Assembly (NCBI GenBank): GCA_017621495.1
Contig: JAGATB010000013.1
Location: 1-55,132, forward strand
DNA length: 55,132 nt
From: Clostridia bacterium
GTDB taxonomy: Bacteria > Bacillota > Clostridia > UMGS1810
Direction: 5' to 3'
The notes beneath the pieces were generated by a model that was given only the letters and a program-made list of their open reading frames with translations, was not told where the DNA came from and did no database searches. Shown in pieces: positions 32,465 through 40,403 of the stretch; the first letter of the stretch is position 1, and each line of letters starts with the position of its first letter. The translations under genes were made by a program, and so were the position numbers.

Positions 32465-34282
32465 ATGAAAAAGTTATTATCAATTATTTTATCAATCATG
32501 ATGTTGCTTTCAATGACAACAGGAGCTTTCGCAGACGGAATTGACGGACCAATACAGAAAGCAAAAATTAAAGTCGCAACAAGTGCTGATTTTATGCCAT
32601 TCGAGTATTATGACGAAAATGACGAACTCACAGGCTTTGATATTGATAAAGCACACGCACTTAATATCACAAATGCCGATGGAAACTATAACTTCCCCGG
32701 AGCTATTACCCGTGAGGAATTCTGTGAACTTGTGTATAATTATATTTCTGAATTTGGAGAGCTTGAGGTTGATGACGGACATATTGTATTTATAGATACT
32801 GACAATATAAAAATTCGTATTCTTAACACAATGGGAATTATAAAGGGTAAATCTGAAACACAGTTTGCTCCAAATGATTTGCTTACCCGTGAAGAAGCGG
32901 CAACAATATTAAATCGACTTATAAATGTAGTACATCCCGACTTAGCAAGTACAGAATTGTACTATGAATTTGCAGATGGTTCTCAAATTTCCGATTGGGC
33001 AATGAGTGCTATTCAGAGAATCTGCAATATGGGCATCATGAAAGGTGTTGAAAACAACAACTTTGCTCCGAAGGATAACTATACCACCGAGCAGGCCATC
33101 GTAACGCTTGTAAGAGTATATACAAGCTCCGAGGTTAGTAAGTCTGACGACACACGCATTTTGGATGATATACTCTTTGCAGATAAGGTAAACACACAGA
33201 TGCCGACAGATAAAAACTATATGTTTTCTCCGATTTCAATAAAGATGGCATTAGCACTTGCTGCAAACGGTGCATCAGGGGAAACACAGCAGCAGATATT
33301 AAATGCTTTAGGGCTTACAAGCCTTGATGAATTTAATTCATTATCAAAGGATTTGATTGAAAGATATTCGCAGACTGATATTCTTAAGCTTAACATTGCA
33401 AACTCAATTTGGATGAATAAGGATAAGACTACACAGAATTTCAGCAATAGCTTTAAGAAAACCGCAACTGATTTCTATGATGCAGAGGTTAAATCAATAA
33501 ACAACTCAAATGCAGTTAAAGAAATTAACTCCTGGGTAAGCGATAAAACAAACGGAAAGATTCCGACGATTATTCAAAATGCTGATGACTTCCGGGCGAT
33601 GCTTATAAATGTAATTTACTTTAAGGGTGCATGGCTGGATGAATTCAATGTAAATGCCACAAAGCCCGACCGGTTTAATAATGCTGACGGAACAAAGATT
33701 ACCGTTGACTTTATGAATAAAACAAAATGGTTCCCGTATGTAGAAACGAAATCGGTAAAGATGATTGAGCTTCCATATCAGAATAGAGTTGAAAAGTTCT
33801 CTGATGATGGTGAGTATTTGGATACAGAGGTTTATAAAGACCTTGATGTAAGTATGTATCTGATTATGGCTGAAAATGATATAAATGTAGAACGGGAATT
33901 ATCCGCAGCAATCAATGACAATGCTTTCAAGAGCACTTATATCAAAATGGCAATGCCGAAATTCAAGATTGAGTATTCTACCGATCTAAACGAGATATTT
34001 ATGAATATGGGTATAACCACTGCCTTTGACGAAAAAAATGCAGACTTCACAAAGATGTTTGATAAAGGCAATATGTGGTTTACAAAGACAATACATAAGA
34101 CATTCATCGATGCGGACGAAAAAGGAACTGAAGCTGCAGCCGTAACCGCAATCGGTATGGCCGGCTCTGCACTTCCACCCGAACCGTTAGAACTGAAGTT
34201 TAACAAACCTTTCTTTTTCGCAATCCGAGATAACACAAGCGGAGAAACCCTGTTTATGGGTAGATTTGCTTACGGCAATTAA
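32465..34282 (+). CDS. Secreted SLH-serpin chimera (protease inhibitor)
   Basis: A 605-residue protein. It has a signal peptide (residues 1-24), then about 30 residues that match the start of amino-acid ABC binding proteins (VATSADFMPFEYYDE, GFDID). Next come SLH-type repeats (about 75-215; FPGAITREEF, FAPNDLLTREEAATIL, FAPKDNYTTEQAIVTL) and a complete serpin domain (about 225-605). The serpin shows NVIYFKGAW and an inhibitory hinge EKGTEAAAVTA; alignment to alpha-1-antitrypsin puts the scissile bond at about Ser-Ala in GSALPPE. Inhibitory serpins trap serine or cysteine proteases covalently. SLH repeats would display it on the cell wall, shielding the surface from host or microbial proteases. 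Confidence 0.88.
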   Translation: MKKLLSIILSIMMLLSMTTGAFADGIDGPIQKAKIKVATSADFMPFEYYDENDELTGFDIDKAHALNITNADGNYNFPGAITREEFCELVYNYISEFGELEVDDGHIVFIDTDNIKIRILNTMGIIKGKSETQFAPNDLLTREEAATILNRLINVVHPDLASTELYYEFADGSQISDWAMSAIQRICNMGIMKGVENNNFAPKDNYTTEQAIVTLVRVYTSSEVSKSDDTRILDDILFADKVNTQMPTDKNYMFSPISIKMALALAANGASGETQQQILNALGLTSLDEFNSLSKDLIERYSQTDILKLNIANSIWMNKDKTTQNFSNSFKKTATDFYDAEVKSINNSNAVKEINSWVSDKTNGKIPTIIQNADDFRAMLINVIYFKGAWLDEFNVNATKPDRFNNADGTKITVDFMNKTKWFPYVETKSVKMIELPYQNRVEKFSDDGEYLDTEVYKDLDVSMYLIMAENDINVERELSAAINDNAFKSTYIKMAMPKFKIEYSTDLNEIFMNMGITTAFDEKNADFTKMFDKGNMWFTKTIHKTFIDADEKGTEAAAVTAIGMAGSALPPEPLELKFNKPFFFAIRDNTSGETLFMGRFAYGN

Positions 34283-34440
34283 GTCGTGTTACATTATATG
34301 ATTTTTCTTCAAAAAATGACACTTATGTTATCCTGTGTGTTGCTATAATAAAACGATAAAAGTGTATACTGTTCGCAAATATTCACTGCAAAAAATGTAA
34401 TAAACTTTATACTTTTCATTGCATTTTATGAAAAAATGTG

Positions 34441-34656
34441 GTATAATAAACACGACAGATGTAGGGGCGATTCACGAATCGCCCGCGAATATGTGTTTAT
34501 TGAACCTTTAAATGTAGCAAGTCGTTAAAAGACTTGCATTTATGGTATAATAAACACAATGAATGTAGGGGCGATTCACGAATCGCCCGCGAATATGTGT
34601 TTATTGAACCTTTAAATGTAGCAAGTCGTTAAAAGGCTTGCACTTATGGTATAATA
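34441..34656. repeat. Two tandem 104-bp repeats with a partial third copy
   Basis: Copies start at 34441 and 34545, each opening with GTATAATAAACAC; a third start is at 34649 but is cut short. Each unit holds GGGCGATTC-AC-GAATCGCCC (a GTAGGGG-family hairpin), flanking AATAAACAC/GTGTTTATT arms, and a second hairpin GCAAGTC...GACTTGC. The array lies directly before the broken ATPase gene. Nothing in it looks coding. Confidence 0.8.
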
Positions 34657-34686
34657 ACACCATAATAAGAATTTGGAGGACTCGCT

Positions 34687-35979
34687 ATGTATCGTTATGC
34701 AATAGAAAATCTTGATAAATGGAAAATTAGTAAAAATCGAAAGCCTCTTATTATTTAAGGTGCAAGACAGGTAGGTAAAACCTGGATAATGAAGGAGTTC
34801 GGCAAAAAGTCATACAATAAAACTGTATATATCAATTTTGATTCAAATGTGCAAATGGCAGAATTGTTCTCTATAGACTTAAATGTGGAACGCATAATTA
34901 TGGGATTGGAACTATATGCAGGACATAAAATAAACCCATCTGATACGCTTATCATATTCGATGAGATTCAGGAAGTACCCAAAGCATTATCTTCGCTCAA
35001 GTATTTTTATGAAAATGCTCCTGAGTATCATATTGTATGTGCCGGCTCTCTTCTTGGAATTGCCTTGCACGAAGGAACATCATTCCCTGTCGGTAAGGTG
35101 GATTTTCTTAAACTGTATCCTCTATCATTCAAAGAATTTCTTATGGCAATTGGTCTGGAACGATTTGCTGAGCTTTTAGATAAAAAAGATTATGGTATGA
35201 TAAAAAGCTTTAAGCAAACATATATCGATGCTTTAAAGCAGTATTACTATGTTGGTGGTATGCCTGAAGTTGTTGCATCCTTTGCTGACGAAAAAGACTT
35301 CAATGAAGTAAGAAAAATCCAAAAGAGAATACTGACTGCTTATGAACAGGATTTTTCAAAACATGCACCAAAAGAAATTGTACCGAAAATAAGAATGCTA
35401 TGGAACAGCATACCCTCGCAACTTGCAAAAGAAAATAAAAAGTTTATATATGGTCTCATTAGAGAAGGTGCAAGAGCAAAAGAATATGAAACCGCAATTA
35501 TGTGGCTTTCTGATTGCGGACTTGTGCACAAGGTTAGCAGAATTAATGCTCCCAATATCCCTCTTAAGGCGTATGAAGATTTGAAAGCATTTAAATTATA
35601 CATTGTCGATGTAGGCTTGCTCGGTGCAATGGTAGGATTAAATCAGCGTACACTCTTAAATGGAAATGACTTGTTCGTTGAGTTTAAAGGAGCATTAACA
35701 GAACAATATGTTATGCAACAGCTTGCAGTAAATCAAGACTTGGGAATTTATTATTATACCAATGACCGAAATGCCTGTAAAGTTGACTTTATAGTGGATA
35801 ATGGTGATAATATCATTCCGCTTGAAGTTAAAGCAGAAATTAATCTTAAAGCAAAGAGCCTCAAAACATACAGAGAGAAGTTCACACCCGAAATATCAAT
35901 ACGCTCCTCTATGGCAGATTACAGCGAAGAGGTTGGACTTATAAATCTTCCGCTGTATGCAATAGATGGAATTGAATGA
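34687..35979 (+). pseudogene. AAA ATPase (DUF4143 family), interrupted by an in-frame stop
   Basis: The frame opens at ATG 34687 (GGAGGA upstream) with MYRYAIENLDKWK, but a TAA at 34756-34758 stops it after 23 codons, immediately before the Walker A motif GARQVGKTW. The rest is intact and in the same frame to 35979, with Walker B FDEIQE and a C-terminal DUF4143 region (KVDFIVDNGDNIIPLEVKAE, nuclease-like fold). Restarting at ATG 34789 would give a 396-residue protein without Walker A. Family members with Lys or Arg before GARQVGKT suggest a one-base change from AAA. A sequencing error is the alternative. Confidence 0.8.
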
Positions 35980-36029
35980 AAACAGTGAATTATAAAATTC
36001 GCATTAGCTAAAAATAAATAATTAAAAAC

Positions 36030-36122
36030 AAAATCGCCTTGCGATTTTGCACCGCACTTCTTCACTATTACATATTACTTTATTACTTCAAATCGACAAG
36101 GTTGATTTTAGGGAATAGTGAA
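36030..36122. repeat. Intergenic hairpin region after the ATPase gene
   Basis: AAAATCGC-CTT-GCGATTTT (36030-36048) forms a hairpin, and TTCACTATT (36061-36069) is complementary to AATAGTGAA (36114-36122), giving a larger fold. The first hairpin with its TTCACTATT surroundings recurs at 46831, so this is a dispersed intergenic element. No gene is seen in 35980-36180. Confidence 0.55.
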
Positions 36123-36141
36123 GAGTGAATAGGTAAAAAGT

Positions 36142-36178
36142 AAAATCGACAAGACTCTTTAAGAATCTTGTCGATTTT
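36142..36178. terminator. Hairpin terminator, effective on the + strand
   Basis: AAAATCGACAAGA (36142-36154) and TCTTGTCGATTTT (36166-36178) form a 13-bp stem, ending in a run of T. It lies just before the tandem repeats and would stop transcription arriving from either side. Confidence 0.6.
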
Positions 36179-36180
36179 TG

Positions 36181-36666
36181 GTGCGGCTGAAGACGAGGCG
36201 TAAGCAAAACAATCCGGTGAATTGTTTTGTAGCCGAGAGTCCCTTCCAAAGAATGCGAGCCGTAGGCGAAGTATGATTTGTGCTTTGGTAATGAAGCAAA
36301 ACAAAAAGCTTACAGGATATGTCCTATAAGCTCAAAATTGGTGGTGCGGCTGAAGACGAGGCGTAGCAAAACAATCCGGTGAATTGTTTTGTAGCCGAGA
36401 GTCCCTTCCAAAGAATGCGAGCCGTAGGCAAGTATGATTTGTGCTTAGGTAGTGAAGCAAAACAAAAAGCTTACAGTATATGTCCTATAAGCTCAAAATT
36501 GGTGGTGCGGCTGAAGACGAGACGTAGCAAAACAATCCGGTGAATTGTTTTGTAGCCGAGAGTCCCTTCCAAAGAATGCGAGCCGTAGGCGAAGTATGAT
36601 TTGTGCTTAGGTAGTGAAGCAAAACAAAAAGCTTACAGGATATGTCCTATAAGCTCAAAATTGGTG
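36181..36666. repeat. Three tandem ~162-bp repeats carrying the tRNA-Leu 3' end
   Basis: Units begin with GTGCGGCTGAAG at 36181, 36344 and 36505 (163, 161 and 162 bases), and the tRNA-Leu itself begins in the same way at 36667. Each unit therefore contains the last ~14 bases of the tRNA plus the tRNA's own terminator (36307, 36468 and 36630). It also holds an AAAACAAT element and a GAATGCGAGCCGTAGGC segment. Copies differ at only a few positions. No protein-coding frame is supported. Confidence 0.85.
36630..36655 (-). terminator. tRNA-Leu terminator (also duplicated at 36307 and 36468)
   Basis: Read on the minus strand, AGCTTATAGGACATATCCTGTAAGCTTTTT is an intrinsic terminator: AGCTTA-AGGA arms with a CATA loop and a T-run. 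It lies 9 bases past the CCA end of the tRNA. Two further copies follow in the tandem repeats; the second has one stem mismatch. Confidence 0.75.
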
Positions 36667-36747
36667 GTGCGGCTGAAGGGACTTGAACCCCCACGGTTTC
36701 CCGCCAGAACCTAAATCTGGTGCGTCTGCCAATTCCGCCACAGCCGC
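36665..36747 (-). tRNA. tRNA-Leu (UAG anticodon)
   Basis: The minus strand gives an 83-base tRNA from GCGGCTG to an encoded CCA. The acceptor stem is GCGGCTG/CAGCCGC, the D-loop has AATTGGCAGAC, the anticodon stem-loop is CCAGATTTAGGTTCTGG with anticodon TAG, there is a long variable arm, and the T-loop is GGTTCAAGTCC. All arms pair. It reads CUA codons (and other CUN by wobble). Confidence 0.95.
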
Positions 36748-36817
36748 GTATATGATTTGCAACTATCAAAGTATAACATAAAATCTAAGTTTTGTCAATT
36801 AAAAAACATCTTTTTTA

Positions 36818-36846
36818 TTTACAAATTGAAAAAATTGTGATATTCT
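36818..36846 (+). promoter_or_regulatory. Promoter of the bioY-like gene
   Basis: TTTACA (36818-36823) and TATTCT (36841-36846) are 17 bases apart, 30 bases ahead of the start codon. No clear BirA operator was recognised. Confidence 0.5.
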
Positions 36847-36875
36847 TATGTATAGTAAATATTTGGGGGAAAATC

Positions 36876-37415
36876 ATGAATACAAAAAAGAGCAGGATAC
36901 ATACTATGACACAGTGTTCAATGTTTGCCGCACTTATGTGCATATGCTCACCACTTATGATTCCGTTGGGTGCTGTACCGCTGAGTGCAGGGATTCTGGT
37001 TGTGATGTTTACCGCAGTTGTGTTAAGCCCCGTCAGAGCCGTGACATCGGTATGTGTATATATATTAATCGGTGCCTGTGGTTTGCCGGTCTTTTCCGGA
37101 TTACGTGGTGGATTTTCGGTGCTTGCCGGGCCTACCGGCGGATATATATGGTCATATATCCTTGTGAGTGCATTTGTTTCTTTTTTCAGCAGATTATGCA
37201 CAAAGCTTGCCGGAGTATGTGCTGCTTGTATCTTTTCGCTTGTGATATGCTGGCTCTTCGGTGCACTGCAGTATGCGTTCATTGCAGATGCAGACATCAG
37301 TGAAGCCATAGCTGTCTGCGTACTGCCGTTTATCATACCGGATATCATCAAGGCAGTGGCGGCGGCATTTTTGGGTAACGGGTTAAGGACAATAATGTCA
37401 AAACATCAATTCTAA
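36876..37415 (+). CDS. bioY: BioY-family biotin transporter substrate-binding protein
   Basis: A 179-residue membrane protein with about six helices and BioY features: an N-terminal MTQCSMFAALMCICSPLMIPLG, GLPVFSG, and the signature GPTGGYIWSYI. BioY is the biotin-binding S component of an ECF transporter and may work with the shared EcfAAT module or alone. I use ATG 36876, which has GGGGGA just upstream; a longer frame to 36792 would add an implausible Lys/Leu-rich leader. It is monocistronic here, before xth. Confidence 0.85.
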   Translation: MNTKKSRIHTMTQCSMFAALMCICSPLMIPLGAVPLSAGILVVMFTAVVLSPVRAVTSVCVYILIGACGLPVFSGLRGGFSVLAGPTGGYIWSYILVSAFVSFFSRLCTKLAGVCAACIFSLVICWLFGALQYAFIADADISEAIAVCVLPFIIPDIIKAVAAAFLGNGLRTIMSKHQF

Positions 37416-37438
37416 ACTATGAAAGGAAATTAATTGAT

Positions 37439-38197
37439 ATGAAAAAATTTATTTCTTGGAATGTAAACGGTCTCAGAGCCATAACAGGCAAAAATTTTGC
37501 TGAGGTATTTGAAACTCTTGATGCAGATATATTCTGCGTGCAGGAGACCAAGCTGCAGGCAGGGCAGATAGACCTTGAAACCAAGGGCTATCACCAGTAC
37601 TGGAACTACGCAGAAAAGAAAGGATACTCCGGTACCGCAGTATTTACCAAAGAAGAGCCCGTAAATGTTACATACGGCATAGCAGTAGAGGAGCACGACC
37701 ACGAGGGTAGGGTTATCACTTTGGAATTCGATGAATTTTTCTTTGTGTGCGTATATACGCCCAATTCTCAGAATGAATTGAAAAGGCTGGATTATCGCAT
37801 GCAGTGGGAGGACGCATTCAGGGATTACCTCGTCGCACTTAAGGAGAAAAAATCCGTTATCATCTGCGGTGACTTAAATGTAGCTGCCGAAGAAATCGAC
37901 CTCAAAAACCCCAAGACCAACAGAAGAAATGCCGGCTTTACCGATGAGGAGAGAGATAAATTCCGCCTGCTTAAAGCTGCAGGCTTTACAGATACCTTCC
38001 GCCATTTCTACCCGGATATGACGGATATATATTCCTGGTGGTCATATCGATTCAGTGCCAGAGCCAAGAACGCAGGGTGGCGTATAGATTATTTCCTGGC
38101 ATCCGAGGACTTAAACAACAAACTTATCGATGCCAAAATCCATACGGATATTTTCGGCTCGGATCACTGTCCCGTTGAGCTTACTGTAGAGCTGTAA
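37439..38197 (+). CDS. xth: Exodeoxyribonuclease III
   Basis: A 252-residue exonuclease III-family AP endonuclease that acts in base-excision repair. It shows WNVNGLRA at the start, QETKL (metal-binding Glu, about 32), VYTPNSQ, GDLNVA (about 144) and the catalytic His in GSDHCPVEL (about 240). Length and motifs are normal. The ribosome binding site is GAAAGGAA. It is followed after 16 bases by a permease gene, an association that looks incidental. Confidence 0.95.
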   Translation: MKKFISWNVNGLRAITGKNFAEVFETLDADIFCVQETKLQAGQIDLETKGYHQYWNYAEKKGYSGTAVFTKEEPVNVTYGIAVEEHDHEGRVITLEFDEFFFVCVYTPNSQNELKRLDYRMQWEDAFRDYLVALKEKKSVIICGDLNVAAEEIDLKNPKTNRRNAGFTDEERDKFRLLKAAGFTDTFRHFYPDMTDIYSWWSYRFSARAKNAGWRIDYFLASEDLNNKLIDAKIHTDIFGSDHCPVELTVEL

Positions 38198-38213
38198 AAG
38201 AGGCATATGTATA

Positions 38214-39314
38214 ATGAACGTTGTTTTTAAGTTTTTTAAGCAGAATATCGTCATGACAGTTGCGTTTATAGCGGCGCTTGTCACATCGGTGCTCGTGCCG
38301 CCGGACGGCAGGTACATCGAATATTTTGACTTCAAGACCCTGTCGTGCCTTTTTTGCGTGCTGGCAGTGGTGTGTGCATTTAAAAATATCAATGCTTTCT
38401 ATATACTTGCCTGCAGTGTAGTCAAGGTCTTTAAAAGCACAAGGTATGCTATCCTTGCGCTTATATACATAACCTTCATAGGCTCTATGCTGATAGCAAA
38501 TGATATGGCGCTTATAACCTTCCTGCCGCTGGGGTACTTTGTGCTTACTACCACAGATAATCGCAAACACATGGCTTTTACCTTTGTAATGCAAAATATA
38601 TCTGCAAATTTGGGCGGTATGCTTACACCATTCGGCAATCCGCAGAATTTGTATTTGTATACCAAGTATAATATACCCAACGGGGAGTTTGTGCGTATAA
38701 TGCTGCTGCCTTTCCTTATATCGGTAGCGCTTATCACCATTTGCTGCTTTTTTGTGGAGAATAAACCCCTTAAGATAGAGGACGAGCCCGCCTCTCTTCC
38801 GCCTGCGAGGACTGCGGTATATTCGCTGCTGTTCGTGCTTGCCATAGCCATAGTCTTCAGAGGTATACCGTATTTAATTGGACTCGTAGTGATACCGGCA
38901 GTGCTTATGTTTATGGACCGCAAAGCACTCAAAATGGTGGATTATCCGCTGCTTCTCACGTTTGTGTTTTTCTTTGTGTTCTCCGGCAATCTGTCCAGAC
39001 TGGAGCCGGTGAGGCGGCTGTTTTCATTTTTGCTGTCACAGAGTACACTTATATTCAGTACGCTGTCCTGCCAGGTTATAAGCAACGTGCCATCGGCTAT
39101 ACTGCTGTCACAGTTTACACAGAATTACAGAGATTTGCTCATAGGGGTAAACATCGGCGGTGTAGGTACTCTCATAGCCTCCCTTGCCAGCCTCATAACC
39201 TTCAGAGAATATACACTGCACAATCCCGATAAAACCAAGCAATATATGTTCATATTTTCCGGACTTAATTTCGGATTTTTGATAATTTTACTCATCTCCA
39301 TGATGGTATTATGA
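38214..39314 (+). CDS. ArsB/CitT (ion transporter superfamily) permease
   Basis: A 366-residue integral membrane protein with about ten helices. Diagnostic are LIANDMALITFLPLG, NLGGMLTPFGNPQNLYLY and the repeated IGVNIGGVGTLIASLASLI near the C-terminus, the two-fold inverted-repeat pattern of the superfamily that covers ArsB, NhaD and the SLC13/DASS anion carriers. It transports an anion or Na+/H+ exchange substrate; which one cannot be told. The ATG start overlaps an AGGCATATGTATA leader 16 bases after xth, so it may be co-transcribed. Confidence 0.85.
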   Translation: MNVVFKFFKQNIVMTVAFIAALVTSVLVPPDGRYIEYFDFKTLSCLFCVLAVVCAFKNINAFYILACSVVKVFKSTRYAILALIYITFIGSMLIANDMALITFLPLGYFVLTTTDNRKHMAFTFVMQNISANLGGMLTPFGNPQNLYLYTKYNIPNGEFVRIMLLPFLISVALITICCFFVENKPLKIEDEPASLPPARTAVYSLLFVLAIAIVFRGIPYLIGLVVIPAVLMFMDRKALKMVDYPLLLTFVFFFVFSGNLSRLEPVRRLFSFLLSQSTLIFSTLSCQVISNVPSAILLSQFTQNYRDLLIGVNIGGVGTLIASLASLITFREYTLHNPDKTKQYMFIFSGLNFGFLIILLISMMVL

Positions 39315-39335
39315 TAAGAAAGGACTGATTTTGAA

Positions 39336-40145
39336 ATGAAAAAAGAAGTATTTGATTTGTGGACTAAAGTCCCCGGTATGTGTGAGGAGGTCCCCGTGAT
39401 TACCGCATACATACCCGATGAAAAAAAGAGCGATGCAGCCATCGTTATCTATCCCGGAGGCGGATACAGTCATAGAGCATCTCACGAAGGTGAGGGATAC
39501 GCAGAGTTTTTGTGTGATAAAGGCATCACAGCCTTTGTGGTAAGCTACAGAGTAGCACCCCACAGACATCCGCTTCCTCTTGCCGATGCCAGAAGAGGTA
39601 TACAGTTTGTCCGTTACCATGCAGATAAATACGGTATTAAAAAGGACAAAATCGCTGTAATGGGTTCATCCGCAGGCGGTCACCTGGCGGCAAGTGCCTC
39701 CACTTATTTTGATGCCCTTGATCTGGATATAGAAGCCGATGATATCTCTGCCGAGAGCTATATACCCAATGCTCAGATTTTGTGCTATCCGGTAATCATG
39801 CTCTACGGTAAAGGAAAAGGTCATATAGGCTCCGGAAAAAATCTCCTTGCGGAAAATCTGTCTGATTTAGGAGAGGAATTAAGCCCCAATAATATAGTAA
39901 ACGAAAATACCCCTCAGGCATTCATATGGCATACATTTGAGGATGGTGTAGTAAATGTAGTAAACACCCTGGAATACGCCAAAGCCCTCAAAAATGCAGG
40001 AAAAGACTGTGAGGTACATATATACCCTCACGGCAGACATGGACTGGGTATCTGCGCTCCCGAAGATAAGCTTACTACACACGTCCGTCAGTGGGCAGAT
40101 TCCTTGGTTACATGGCTTAAATATATAGATTATATAGAGAAATAA
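39336..40145 (+). CDS. Alpha/beta-hydrolase, probable carbohydrate esterase
   Basis: A 269-residue esterase of the BD-FAE/acetyl-xylan-esterase-like group. The oxyanion motif YPGGGYSH (about 38) precedes the nucleophile GSSAGGH (Ser about 110); an Asp in TFEDGV (about 202) and His in HGRHGLG (about 233) complete the triad. No signal peptide. The enzyme would remove acetyl or acyl groups from imported oligosaccharides. It stands between a permease and a hydrolase cluster and may serve the latter. Confidence 0.85.
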   Translation: MKKEVFDLWTKVPGMCEEVPVITAYIPDEKKSDAAIVIYPGGGYSHRASHEGEGYAEFLCDKGITAFVVSYRVAPHRHPLPLADARRGIQFVRYHADKYGIKKDKIAVMGSSAGGHLAASASTYFDALDLDIEADDISAESYIPNAQILCYPVIMLYGKGKGHIGSGKNLLAENLSDLGEELSPNNIVNENTPQAFIWHTFEDGVVNVVNTLEYAKALKNAGKDCEVHIYPHGRHGLGICAPEDKLTTHVRQWADSLVTWLKYIDYIEK

Positions 40146-40160
40146 TATGAAGATATATCC

Positions 40161-40230
40161 CGGCTCCCTCTGACGAGGGAGCTGTCACGAAGTGACTGAG
40201 GGAGAGATACTCAAACTCCCTCTGCCGAGC
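40161..40230. repeat. GCTCCCTC...GAGGGAGC compound hairpin repeat
   Basis: GCTCCCTC-TGAC-GAGGGAGC (40163-40182) is followed by GTCAC-GAA-GTGAC (40184-40196), then CTGAGGGAG complementary to a later CTCCCTC. The arrangement matches a short palindromic repeat seen between genes of many clostridial genomes, and it probably ends the esterase transcript. Confidence 0.55.
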
Positions 40231-40331
40231 AATACTGTCTTTGTGTAGCAAAACAACCATAACTTGCCGCTATGTGGCAAATATCACTTCCAAATTTGTA
40301 TTTATAAATTTAAAAAACGTAAAAAATTCTA

Positions 40332-40359
40332 TTGACAATGTCTGTAAATATGGTAAAAT
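40332..40359 (+). promoter_or_regulatory. Promoter of the glycosyl hydrolase-SGNH pair
   Basis: TTGACA (40332-40337) and TAAAAT (40354-40359) are 16 bases apart, 44 bases before the ATG at 40404, with AAAGGAG as ribosome binding site. Confidence 0.65.
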
Positions 40360-40403
40360 AAAAGTAACCGCAGGAAATTCAACAATAATAAAGGAGAACA
40401 AAA

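Noticed and set aside
36181..36666. CRISPR array or transposon in the tandem repeats
   Set aside because: The units are ~162 bases long with no unique spacers, no transposase and no terminal inverted repeats.
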